DNA from: an uncultured Peptococcaceae bacterium
GTDB taxonomy: Bacteria > Bacillota > Desulfotomaculia > Desulfotomaculales > Desulfocucumaceae
Assembly: GCA_958417755.1 (NCBI GenBank)
Contig: CATZDY010000102.1
Span: forward strand, 1 to 9,158
DNA length: 9,158 bases
Reading direction: 5' to 3'
The notes beneath the pieces were generated by a model. It was not told where the DNA came from. It did no database searches and saw only the letters and a program-made list of their open reading frames with translations. Below, one piece after another: positions 1-6,318 of this stretch. Within the stretch, counting starts at the first letter, position 1; the number at the start of each line of letters is the position of its first letter. The position numbers were made by a program, and so were the translations under genes.

Positions 1-85
1 GAGAGTTCTTTCTTTTCTTTCTTTCTTGCCCTCTCTTCTGTTCAGTTTTCAAGGATCTTGCGGCATGTGTATTTCTTGCCGACAA
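1..85 (-). other. Probable rRNA operon leader (5' transcribed spacer), running off the window
   Basis: This minus-strand stretch follows a strong promoter and carries a boxA-like element. It also has a short hairpin (arms 58-65 and 77-85, with one bulged base) and a purine-rich tract (about 1-30 on the minus strand, repeats of AAAG). These are the usual parts of a Firmicutes rrn leader. No rRNA sequence lies inside the window; a 16S gene would be expected shortly beyond base 1. A tRNA or 23S-5S spacer could carry the same boxA-like element, but the adjacent promoter favours the head of an operon. Confidence 0.5.
38..57 (-). promoter_or_regulatory. boxA-like antitermination element
   Basis: The minus strand reads GATCCTTGAAAACTGAACAG. 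It closely resembles the CTTTGAAAACTGAACA element found in Bacillus and Clostridia rRNA leaders and spacers, where the RNA recruits NusB/NusE (S10) to prevent early termination. The location about 30 nt after the predicted transcription start fits that role. The match is from memory of the family, not from an alignment. Confidence 0.6.
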
Positions 86-91
86 TTTAAT

Positions 92-119
92 ATTTTATCA
101 CTTTTTAAAAATAAGTCAA
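92..119 (-). promoter_or_regulatory. Strong sigma-A promoter, probable rRNA operon promoter
   Basis: On the minus strand the -35 is TTGACT (114-119) and the -10 is TAAAAT (92-97), with a 16-nt spacer. Each hexamer has one mismatch to consensus. Transcription would start near position 85 and read leftward through the boxA-like element. A- and T-rich DNA upstream (120-180) could act as an UP element. The promoter faces away from the plus strand and lies about 95 nt downstream of the pdp stop codon. Confidence 0.6.
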
Positions 120-213
120 TACCTAATATTGCAGAAAAGGAGAACATATGATGGATATTTTGTTGTTTTTTTATGTCTTAAGATAGTATCTAACATGCAT
201 AATGGTATAGGGG

Positions 214-1548
214 TTATAAGCTGCAACGGTAAAAGTTTTTCCATTCCGCGATGACATCATAAACATATTGTCTGGTTCCTAATGTCGTATAATCTCCATA
301 CTCATAGGCTTCTAAGGCTAAATCATAGGCTTCTTGATAGGACACTGTATTGGTATGCAAAAGACAAAGGGGATCTCCACATTTCACTTGTTCGCCTACT
401 TTTCGTCGCATGATTACACCTGCTGCGGGATCAATGGGATCATCTTTTTTCTTTCTCCCTGCCCCTAGATTCATGGCGCAGAGTCCAATTTTTTCCGCAT
501 CTATGGCAGAGATATATCCATCTTGGTTTGCCTTTACTTCCACTTGGTATTTGGCTTGAGGTAATAATTCCGGTGAATCCACCACCAATGGATCCCCTCC
601 CTGAATGGATACAAAGGTTTTAAATGTTTCCAAGGCTTTGCCTGAATGGAGCATTTGGGCAAGGGCCTCGTAAGCTTCTTGAAACTCTTGATATGTTTCT
701 CCCAATACAGCCATATGGGCGGCAATGGTTAAAGCCACTGTGGTAACATCTTCCGGTCCTTGTCCGCGCAATACATCCAAGGCTTCTTTGATTTCAAGGA
801 TATTGCCCACTGCATATCCCAAAGGTTGATTCATGTCAGTGATCACAGCTATGGTTTTTTTATGCAAAGCACTGCCAATACCCACCATTGTTTCAGCCAA
901 TTCCCGGGCCTGGGCAAGGGTTTTCATAAAAGCGCCGGAGCCCATTTTTACATCCAAAACAATGGCATCTGCGCCAGAAGCAATTTTTTTCCCCATAATG
1001 GAACTGGCGATTAACGGAATGCTATCCACAGTAGCTGTTACGTCCCGCAAGGCATAGATTTTTTTATCCGCAGGAACCAAGTTGGCACTTTGGCCAGCAA
1101 TGGCCATTTTGTAGCGATTCACATGATCAATAAAAATATCTTTAGATAAATCAGTGCGAAATCCAGGAATAGACTCCAATTTATCAATGGTCCCTCCGGT
1201 GTGCCCTAAACCTTTGCCAGACATTTTGGCCACAGGGATGCCTAGACTGGCCACCAGTGGGGTGGTAATGAGACTGATTTTATCTCCCACCCCACCAGTG
1301 GAATGCTTATCAACTTTGATACCGTGAATTTTCGATAAATCAAGGATTTCGCCAGACTGAATAAAAGCTAAGGTTAGGGACGCGGTTTCAGACCTGGTCA
1401 TTCCCTGAAAACAAATGGCCATGAGCAATGCTGACATTTGATAATCAGGGATATCCCCTTGGGTATACCCTTGCACTGCAAAATCGATTTCTTCTGGGGT
1501 AAATTCCAGGCCTTGTTTCTTTTTTTCAATCAAATCAACCATTCGCAC
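214..1548 (-). CDS. pdp: Pyrimidine-nucleoside phosphorylase
   Basis: This cytoplasmic salvage enzyme splits uridine, deoxyuridine and thymidine with phosphate into base and (deoxy)ribose-1-phosphate. The protein has 444 residues, against about 433 for Bacillus Pdp. It shows the phosphate-binding KHSTGGVGDK loop (81-90) and the family signature SGKGLGHTGGTIDKLE (110-125), with Lys where the signature usually has Arg. The catalytic set aligned to E. coli thymidine phosphorylase is His82, Arg168, Ser183 and Lys187. The C-terminal alpha/beta domain contains the GAGR motif. I chose the GTG start: it lies 8 nt after AAAGGGG and gives the N-terminus MRMVDLIEKK, like B. subtilis MRMVDIIIKK. The in-frame ATG at 1554 is only 2 nt from that ribosome site. 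The gene lies 29 nt after deoB and probably shares its transcript. I see no convincing terminator after it. Confidence 0.93.
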   Translation of the reverse strand: MRMVDLIEKKKQGLEFTPEEIDFAVQGYTQGDIPDYQMSALLMAICFQGMTRSETASLTLAFIQSGEILDLSKIHGIKVDKHSTGGVGDKISLITTPLVASLGIPVAKMSGKGLGHTGGTIDKLESIPGFRTDLSKDIFIDHVNRYKMAIAGQSANLVPADKKIYALRDVTATVDSIPLIASSIMGKKIASGADAIVLDVKMGSGAFMKTLAQARELAETMVGIGSALHKKTIAVITDMNQPLGYAVGNILEIKEALDVLRGQGPEDVTTVALTIAAHMAVLGETYQEFQEAYEALAQMLHSGKALETFKTFVSIQGGDPLVVDSPELLPQAKYQVEVKANQDGYISAIDAEKIGLCAMNLGAGRKKKDDPIDPAAGVIMRRKVGEQVKCGDPLCLLHTNTVSYQEAYDLALEAYEYGDYTTLGTRQYVYDVIAEWKNFYRCSL

Positions 1549-1577
1549 AGCCATTTCCCCTTTGTTACATTTTATGA

Positions 1578-2753
1578 TTATCCAATGGTTATTTCTTGTA
1601 AAAAGCTTTGGCCATGGGTTAATGTTAGCCCGTAATTTTTGGCTATGTTTGCTCCCACATCAGAAAAAGTTGTGCGTATCCCCAGGGAAGTCCCAGGGCG
1701 TACTTGCTTTCCATAGGCCAATAAAGGCACATATTCCCTGCTGTGGTCCGTGCTTGCTGTGGTGGGATCGCATCCGTGGTCTGCTGTGATTATCAAAAGA
1801 TCCTTTTCTTCCATGGCATCCATGATCTGGGGTAATTGTTGGTCAAATTGTTCTAAAGCTTGGGCATATCCCTGGGGATTGTTGCGGTGTCCGTATACCA
1901 TATCAAAGTCAACCAAATTGGCAAAAATAAGTCCTTTTGGGGCTTTTTGCATATAAGCTAGGGTTTTTTCTATCCCATCAAGATTATTTTGGGTATGAAT
2001 TGCTTCAGAAATCCCTTGTTTGGCAAAAATATCTTCAATCTTACCCACTGCATAAACAGGATATCCAGCTTCTTGCAACAAAGATAAAAGGGTTTTTTCT
2101 ATGGGCAGCAAAGAATAATCCCGGCGGTTGGCTGTACGTTTAAATTGACCAGGCGTACCTACAAATGGCCTGGCAATGACTCTCCCCACAGCATGAGGGC
2201 CTGTTAGCAATTCCCTGGCCACCAAACACATATGATACAAATCATCCAAAGGAATGACTTCTTCATGGGCAGCTATTTGGAAAACACTATCTGCAGAAGT
2301 ATAGACAATGGGAAAACCTGTTTTTACATGTTCTTCACCCAGTTCTTCTATGATTACAGTGCCAGAGGCAACTTTGTTTCCCAAGGTCTTTCTTTGAATT
2401 TTTTCTTCAAAGCTTCTGATTACATCCAATGGAAAGCCGTGGGGATAGACGGGAAATGGTTTATCCAAGAAAACACCCGTCATTTCCCAGTGCCCTGTGG
2501 TGGTATCCTTGCCAGCAGAATGTTCTGCCATTTTTCCATAGGCTCCCTGGGGTGTATCCACTGGAGGAACCCCTAAGATACTATCAATACATCCCAAGCC
2601 CAATTGTCCCAGATGGGGTAATTGAAGACCTCCCACTGCTTTTGCTGTGTTCACTAAAGTATTGCTGCCTTCATCTCCATATATCGAAGCATCAGGCAAA
2701 GCGCCAATGCCAACACTATCCATGACAATCAGAATAACCCTTTCAAAGGACAT
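1578..2753 (-). CDS. deoB: Phosphopentomutase
   Basis: DeoB interconverts (deoxy)ribose-1-phosphate and the 5-phosphate, linking nucleoside phosphorolysis to central metabolism. It is a Mn-dependent cytoplasmic enzyme of the alkaline phosphatase superfamily. The 391 residues match the usual length (B. subtilis about 394). Visible metal ligands are Asp12 (VMDSVGIGALPDA), Asp284 and His289 (VDFDMVYGHR), Asp325 and His326 (TADHG) and His337 (STDHSRE). The activated threonine lies in KDTTTGHWE (82-90), probably Thr84. The cap domain sits between about 100 and 220. The ATG start has an AGGAG site about 9 nt upstream. The gene lies between xerD and pdp; its product takes the ribose-1-phosphate released by Pdp, so the pair forms a functional unit. 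Confidence 0.95.
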   Translation of the reverse strand: MSFERVILIVMDSVGIGALPDASIYGDEGSNTLVNTAKAVGGLQLPHLGQLGLGCIDSILGVPPVDTPQGAYGKMAEHSAGKDTTTGHWEMTGVFLDKPFPVYPHGFPLDVIRSFEEKIQRKTLGNKVASGTVIIEELGEEHVKTGFPIVYTSADSVFQIAAHEEVIPLDDLYHMCLVARELLTGPHAVGRVIARPFVGTPGQFKRTANRRDYSLLPIEKTLLSLLQEAGYPVYAVGKIEDIFAKQGISEAIHTQNNLDGIEKTLAYMQKAPKGLIFANLVDFDMVYGHRNNPQGYAQALEQFDQQLPQIMDAMEEKDLLIITADHGCDPTTASTDHSREYVPLLAYGKQVRPGTSLGIRTTFSDVGANIAKNYGLTLTHGQSFLQEITIG

Positions 2754-2804
2754 CGTATCAAACTCCTATCATTCAAATTTACAGCTTTTTTTGTTTAGGT
2801 ATTG

Positions 2805-3692
2805 TTAAGCCCTGGGATGGGTTTTTTTATACATTTCTTTTATTTTTCCCCTGGCCAAATGAGTATAAATCTGAGTGGTGCTGATATCCGCATGTCCCAA
2901 CAATTCTTGGACAGAACGTAAATCTGCCCCATTTTCCAGTAAGTGAGTGGCAAAAGAATGCCGAAACGTATGCGGGGTGATTTCTTTCATCATACCACAT
3001 TCTTTTGTATATTTTTTGATGATTTTCCAAAAACCTTGTCTAGTAAGACGATTGCCCATGCGATTCAAAAACAGTGCGGAAGAAGGTTTGCCTTTTAAAA
3101 GTCTGCCTCTTCCTCCTAGTATATAGGCTTCTAAATGTTGAACAGCAATGTTTCCTATGGGTACTAGACGTTCTTTGCCCCCCTTGCCTAGGCAACGTAA
3201 AAACCCTTCTTCCAGATTTACATCACTGATATTCAAACCAACGAGTTCTGATACCCTGATGCCACTGGCATACATAATTTCCAACATTGCTTTATCCCGT
3301 AAGCCCCCTGGGGTATTTCCATGGGGTCGGTTCAACAAGGTATTGATTTCATTGACAGATAAAACGCTGGGTAATTTTTGTTCTCTGCGGCTTGTTTCAA
3401 TATTTTCAGTAGGATCACATGGTGTGATGTCTTCAACCACACAGTATTGATAAAAGGATTTAATCGCTGCCAAACGCCTTGAGGTTGTGGAAGAGGAAAA
3501 TCCTTCTCGCTTTAAATATAATAAATAGGCAAGCACAAAGGTTTTAGAAGCCTGCTGGATGAAATCAAATCCTTTTTCCTGGCAAAATTGCTCAAAAAAT
3601 GACAAATCAGATTGATAGGAAACCAGGGTATTATATGCCAAGCCTCTTTCAATGGAAAGATAATCTAAAAATTGACGAATCACAATATGCAT
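2805..3692 (-). CDS. xerD: Tyrosine site-specific recombinase XerD
   Basis: XerD acts with a partner recombinase at the dif site to resolve chromosome dimers near the division septum. The protein has 295 residues (B. subtilis XerD 296). It has an N-terminal SAM-like core-binding domain (about 1-90, beginning IRQFLDYLSIERGL) and a C-terminal catalytic domain. All catalytic residues are present: Arg146 (ASGIRVSEL), Lys170 (GKGGKE), His241 and Arg244 (PHTFRHSFATHLL), His267 (LGHADI) and the nucleophile Tyr276 (TTQIYTH). I chose the ATG at 3692 with a GGTGG site 7 nt upstream; a longer frame from a TTG at 3728 adds 12 unconserved residues and crosses a palindrome. An XerC-type or phage integrase is less likely given length and the deoB neighbour. 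The gene leads the xerD-deoB-pdp cluster, with 51 nt before deoB. Confidence 0.93.
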   Translation of the reverse strand: MHIVIRQFLDYLSIERGLAYNTLVSYQSDLSFFEQFCQEKGFDFIQQASKTFVLAYLLYLKREGFSSSTTSRRLAAIKSFYQYCVVEDITPCDPTENIETSRREQKLPSVLSVNEINTLLNRPHGNTPGGLRDKAMLEIMYASGIRVSELVGLNISDVNLEEGFLRCLGKGGKERLVPIGNIAVQHLEAYILGGRGRLLKGKPSSALFLNRMGNRLTRQGFWKIIKKYTKECGMMKEITPHTFRHSFATHLLENGADLRSVQELLGHADISTTQIYTHLARGKIKEMYKKTHPRA

Positions 3693-3724
3693 GGTAGCAC
3701 CACCATAGAGTTCTTTTTTATTAT

Positions 3725-3749
3725 GCAATGATTATATAAAGATCATTGC
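3725..3749. repeat. Perfect palindrome in the xerD leader, possible operator or hairpin
   Basis: The arms GCAATGAT (3725-3732) and ATCATTGC (3742-3749) are perfect 8-bp inverted repeats around a 9-bp AT-rich centre. The element lies 33-57 bp upstream of the xerD start. The centre contains TATAAT on the minus strand (3731-3736), so it could overlap a second, weaker promoter. There is no U-tract, so it does not look like a terminator. It could be a dimeric repressor site or an RNA stem in the 5' leader; the sequence does not decide between them. Confidence 0.45.
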
Positions 3750-3802
3750 TATTCAATATATAAGAAACTATGTCATGAATCACAAACATTACCTTATATT
3801 GT

Positions 3803-3831
3803 ATTGTACTCTGTTTGTTTTCTTTTGTCAT
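3803..3831 (-). promoter_or_regulatory. Candidate sigma-A promoter for xerD-deoB-pdp
   Basis: On the minus strand ATGACA (3826-3831) and TACAAT (3803-3808) are separated by exactly 17 nt. Each hexamer has one mismatch to TTGACA/TATAAT. Transcription would begin near 3796 and give a leader of about 100 nt that contains the 3725-3749 palindrome. It lies downstream of the DUF1657 terminator, as expected for a new transcription unit. Confidence 0.45.
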
Positions 3832-3895
3832 GTAGCCAGTTAAAAAAGAACCATATAATGTATTTTGATTGAAATATTTCTTGGCTATGATATAA

Positions 3896-3937
3896 AAGAA
3901 GGCATTTATGATAAAACCATACCATAAATGCCTTCTT
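3896..3937 (-). terminator. Rho-independent-type terminator of the DUF1657 gene
   Basis: A perfect 15-bp inverted repeat (arms 3896-3910 and 3923-3937) encloses a 12-nt loop. On the minus strand the second arm ends CCTTCTT and runs into TTATAT, a U-rich tail. It lies about 85 nt after the DUF1657 stop codon and before the xerD promoter. The stem is only moderately GC-rich and the U-tract is interrupted, so efficiency is uncertain. Confidence 0.55.
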
Positions 3938-4022
3938 CTTATGAATAACCCAAGCAATTACTTGAATATTTTTTTATAAATATTCTCTATTTTTGTTAAA
4001 ATAAATCAAATTACCTTTTGGT

Positions 4023-4229
4023 TTAGAAGCCTTTGTATTGAGGTTCCTCTTGTTCCAATGTATTGACTCTGGGTTCAATGTTGTTGATAATGGTTTGGGT
4101 TTGTTGGGCAGCATCCGTATAGAGCTGTTTGGCTTGTTGATTCTGGGTAGCTAAAGCAAAACTTTCAAAACTTGCTTGAGCGCTTTTAAGGCTGGCCAAG
4201 GTTTGTTTTACCTGACATGAAATTGTCAT
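4023..4229 (-). CDS. DUF1657 family small protein, spore-associated
   Basis: This is a soluble 68-residue protein without signal peptide or membrane segment. It is Gln-, Ala- and Thr-rich and looks like a helical hairpin (about 5-32 and 33-58). The pattern TLASLKSAQASFESFALATQ, then AKQLYTDAAQQTQTIINNIEPRV, is typical of DUF1657. The function is not known. DUF1657 genes commonly sit beside DUF421 and spoVA genes in spore formers, and a DUF421-DUF1657 fusion (2Duf) is known from mobile spoVA clusters that raise spore heat resistance. The start has an excellent AGGAGG site 8 nt upstream. The gene is divergent from the DUF421-DUF4363 pair and may use a forespore promoter (4282-4309). A role in spore membrane properties is inference. 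Confidence 0.85.
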   Translation of the reverse strand: MTISCQVKQTLASLKSAQASFESFALATQNQQAKQLYTDAAQQTQTIINNIEPRVNTLEQEEPQYKGF

Positions 4230-4281
4230 TCTTTATCCCTCCTGTGAAAAATTTTTACCCAACATCAATCCATGTTGCTTG

Positions 4282-4309
4282 TAACACGAATGATGTTAAA
4301 GCAATATTC
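4282..4309 (-). promoter_or_regulatory. Possible forespore (sigma-G type) promoter for the DUF1657 gene
   Basis: On the minus strand GAATA (4305-4309) and CGTGTTA (4282-4288) are separated by 16 nt. They resemble the sigma-G boxes GHATR and CATNHTA, with one mismatch in the -10. The spacer is one base shorter than usual. The distance to the start codon, about 52 nt, is similar to that seen for the dacF promoter. The call is weak by itself. Confidence 0.3.
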
Positions 4310-4361
4310 AAATGATTTCCCCAATCAAAATTTTTATGCACAGGACGTGAACCTTCGAATG

Positions 4362-4390
4362 GTATTAAAATACTTTTGCTGGATATACTA
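4362..4390 (+). promoter_or_regulatory. Possible forespore (sigma-F/sigma-G type) promoter for DUF421-DUF4363
   Basis: GTATT (4362-4366) precedes TATACTA (4384-4390) by 17 nt, one mismatch in each sigma-G box. The wider -10, GGATATACTA (4381-4390), also matches the sigma-F form GGNRANAMTW at all but one position, though the sigma-F spacing would be slightly short. TATACT could serve sigma-A, but no TTGACA-like -35 is present. Transcription would start about 15 nt before the ribosome site. Confidence 0.4.
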
Positions 4391-4424
4391 TGTCTGCTGA
4401 TTGATAAGATTTGGAGGCCTTTTT

Positions 4425-5126
4425 ATGTTAATTGCCATTATTCGTTCCATTATTTTGTTTACCATTGTTGTCATTGGATTACGACTGATGGGGAAACGAC
4501 AAGTGGGACAATTACAACCTTATGAACTGGTGATTGTGATCATGTTATCAGCTTTGGCAGCTATTCCCATGAGCAATGTGGATATTCCTATGGTATATGC
4601 TTTGATTCCTATTGTTACGTTGGTTTTCATTCATGCTTTGCTTTCTTATTTGGCTTTAAAAAGTGAGAAGGCCCGGGGGGTTATTTGTGGGACCCCTAGT
4701 GTTTTGATAGAAAATGGAAAAATATTGGAACCAGAATTAAAGCGTCTTCGCTACAACATCAATGAATTGGTGGAACAACTGCGGGCTAAAAATATACCTA
4801 ATATCGGTGATGTGGAATTTGCCATTTTGGAAACAAACGGACAGCTCAGTGTCATACCAAAATCTCAAAAAAGACCTGTTATGCCAGCTGATATGAATTT
4901 ATCCACTCAATATGAAGGGTTACCAACTACATTGATTATTGATGGCTATGTATTTGAAAAGAATTTGTCAAAAATGAACTTAAGCAAGGAATGGCTGTTG
5001 GGTGAACTTAAGACTTTTGGGATTCAAAGAACCAAAGATGTTTTATTTGCCAGTCTGGATTCAGAGGGCAAGTTATTTTTCCAGAAAAAAGAGAATTCTA
5101 CATATGAAAGGATTAAGGAAGCATGA
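4425..5126 (+). CDS. DUF421 (YetF-like) membrane protein
   Basis: The protein has 233 residues, with three predicted membrane helices at about 2-21, 34-50 and 55-78. A cytoplasmic C-terminal region (80-233) follows, with the family features GTPSVLIENGKI (89-100) and FAILETNGQLSVI (132-144). GKRQVGQLQPYELV (23-36) between helices 1 and 2 is also characteristic. The molecular function is unproven; relatives include B. subtilis YetF and the 2Duf spore heat-resistance protein. The start is the ATG at 4425, with GGAGG 7 nt upstream; an upstream in-frame TTG at 4401 lies before that ribosome site and is rejected. The stop overlaps the next start (ATGA), so the DUF4363 gene is translationally coupled. 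A role in the spore inner membrane is inferred from family, neighbours and the possible forespore promoter. Confidence 0.9.
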   Translation: MLIAIIRSIILFTIVVIGLRLMGKRQVGQLQPYELVIVIMLSALAAIPMSNVDIPMVYALIPIVTLVFIHALLSYLALKSEKARGVICGTPSVLIENGKILEPELKRLRYNINELVEQLRAKNIPNIGDVEFAILETNGQLSVIPKSQKRPVMPADMNLSTQYEGLPTTLIIDGYVFEKNLSKMNLSKEWLLGELKTFGIQRTKDVLFASLDSEGKLFFQKKENSTYERIKEA

Positions 5127-5503
5127 AATTGCTGGTTTCTACTTGTATTGTTTTTTTAGCTGCCTTAGGTTTAGGTATTTGGGCTAATCATAGTATTGCA
5201 AAAAATACCGAAGTGATGCTAGAGAACATAGGTTCAATATCCCAAGCCGTTGCCCAGGAGAAATGGGATATAGCGCTGCAGGAAACAGAAAATTTAAAAA
5301 AAGGCTGGAAACAAAATGCAAAATGGTGGCCTACCCTAATAGACCACCAGGAAATGGATAACATTGAATTTTCTTTGGCCCGTTGTGAGGAATATATTTC
5401 CTATCAACATTTGCCCTTAGCCCAAAGCCAGGTATCTGAGCTAAAAGCAATGTTGGAACATATCCCAGAAAGGGAAGCAGTGAGTTTACAGAATATTTTT
5501 TAA
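5123..5503 (+). CDS. DUF4363 family membrane-anchored protein
   Basis: The protein has 126 residues with an N-terminal hydrophobic segment (about 3-21), probably an uncleaved anchor, followed by a helical extracytoplasmic region. The WKQNAKWWPTLIDHQEMDNI stretch (62-81) and the following ARCEEYI helix are typical of DUF4363. The function is unknown. Family members frequently follow DUF421 in clostridial genomes, suggesting a membrane complex; that is inference. The start overlaps the DUF421 stop by four bases (ATGA), with AAGGA just upstream. Its stop lies one base from the sigF stop on the opposite strand, and no terminator lies between. Confidence 0.85.
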   Translation: MKLLVSTCIVFLAALGLGIWANHSIAKNTEVMLENIGSISQAVAQEKWDIALQETENLKKGWKQNAKWWPTLIDHQEMDNIEFSLARCEEYISYQHLPLAQSQVSELKAMLEHIPEREAVSLQNIF

Positions 5504-5504
5504 G

Positions 5505-6305
5505 TCATTCATTGATCAATGTATTGTCATTTGTATCCAACAGATTTCTAATTTTTTTCAAAGCTTGCCGTTCCAAGCGAGAAACTTGTACTTGAGATAG
5601 CCCTAATTTGGAGGCAATGTCAGCTTGGGTTCGATCATCAAAAAAACGCCACATAATAATTTTTCTATCCCTTTCAGGTAGCCCAAGTAACAATTCTTTG
5701 ACTGCAATCATATCCATCCAAGACACATCACTGCCCGCGTCATCACTGCCTCGTAATTGATCCAATAAAAAAATGGGATCTCCGTCATCTTGATGTAGCG
5801 TTTCATATATGGATGTGGGCATTTGGGAAGCTTCTAGGGCTGTCACGATTTCTTCTCTGGGTATTTTCATGTTTTCAGCAATTTCTCCAATGGTGGGTTC
5901 CCTCCCCAAATTAGCTGTGAGTTTTTCCCGATTTTGCTGTACCTTGTAGGCAAGTTCCTTCAAAGAACGGCTAATTTTTACAGGATTATCATCTCGCAAA
6001 AACCTTCTAATTTCTCCTACAATCATGGGGACTGCATAAGTAGAAAACTTTACATCATAGCTTAAATCAAACTTATCAATGGCCTTCATTAATCCAATGC
6101 AGCCAATTTGAAACAGATCTTCCAACTCATAGCCTCGATTTTGAAAACGTTTTACCAAATTGAATACTAGTTTTAAATTACAATTGACCAATTTGTCCCT
6201 GGCAAATTGATCTCCCTGTTGGGCTTTGAACAATAAATCTTTCATTTCCTCGTCTTTTAATAAAGGAAAACGAGGTAAATTCATGTCAACCAAACGATTG
6301 CCCAT
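5505..6305 (-). CDS. sigF: RNA polymerase sporulation sigma factor SigF (SpoIIAC)
   Basis: Sigma-F is the first forespore-specific sigma factor, held inactive by SpoIIAB until septation. The protein has 266 residues (B. subtilis 255). Region 2 (about 38-108) includes the core-binding stretch ELEDLFQIGCIGLMKAIDKF (60-79) and the -10 recognition region FSTYAVPMIVGEIRRFLRDD. Region 3 covers about 112-165. Region 4 (about 203-256) contains the helix-turn-helix QADIASKLGLSQVQVSRLE (227-245). SigG is the main alternative; the spoIIAA-spoIIAB neighbours decide for SigF. I chose the ATG at 6305 with AGGTGG 7 nt upstream, 13 nt after the spoIIAB stop; the TTG at 6341 lies inside spoIIAB. No terminator follows, so its transcript would run antisense into DUF4363. 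Confidence 0.95.
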   Translation of the reverse strand: MGNRLVDMNLPRFPLLKDEEMKDLLFKAQQGDQFARDKLVNCNLKLVFNLVKRFQNRGYELEDLFQIGCIGLMKAIDKFDLSYDVKFSTYAVPMIVGEIRRFLRDDNPVKISRSLKELAYKVQQNREKLTANLGREPTIGEIAENMKIPREEIVTALEASQMPTSIYETLHQDDGDPIFLLDQLRGSDDAGSDVSWMDMIAVKELLLGLPERDRKIIMWRFFDDRTQADIASKLGLSQVQVSRLERQALKKIRNLLDTNDNTLINE

Positions 6306-6318
6306 ACAACAACCACCT

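Larger units (their letters stand above)
3693..4022. other. Gene-free stretch between xerD and the DUF1657 gene
   Basis: These 330 bases are AT-rich. They hold, from right to left, the terminator of the DUF1657 gene, a candidate sigma-A promoter for xerD and a perfect 8-bp palindrome. The one longish reading frame (3721-3957, minus) starts with TTG, has no ribosome site and spans the terminator hairpin, so I do not call it a gene. No RNA gene or transposon end is visible. Confidence 0.6.

Noticed and set aside
1..30. Pyrimidine-rich TTTC repeats at the left edge, considered as a microsatellite or CRISPR edge
   Set aside because: Short, irregular and better explained as the purine-rich part of an rRNA leader read on the minus strand. 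No CRISPR repeat-spacer pattern exists anywhere in the window.
148..186. Plus-strand mini-frame of 12 codons (MMDILLFFYVLR) after a good AAAAGGAG site
   Set aside because: No plausible plus-strand promoter lies upstream, and the region doubles as the A/T-rich DNA upstream of the rRNA-type promoter. A leader peptide cannot be excluded, but there is no gene on this strand for it to control.
2232..2576. 114-codon plus-strand frame opposite deoB
   Set aside because: It lies wholly within deoB, which has all metal ligands; no ribosome site or family resemblance.
3721..3957. 78-codon minus-strand frame upstream of xerD with hydrophobic stretches
   Set aside because: It starts at TTG with no ribosome site and spans the 3896-3937 terminator hairpin, a candidate promoter and the palindrome. 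The composition follows the AT-rich intergenic DNA and resembles no family I know, including SpoIIM.
3690..4230. Possible mobile element flanking the DUF island
   Set aside because: No transposase or integrase fragment, terminal inverted repeats or target duplications were seen; XerD here is the housekeeping recombinase by length and context.
4261..4297. Imperfect inverted repeat AACATCA ... TGATGTT between the divergent DUF genes
   Set aside because: The 7-bp arms are separated by 23 nt with only a weak inner stem, as expected by chance in AT-rich DNA. It overlaps the possible DUF1657 promoter, so an operator is not excluded.
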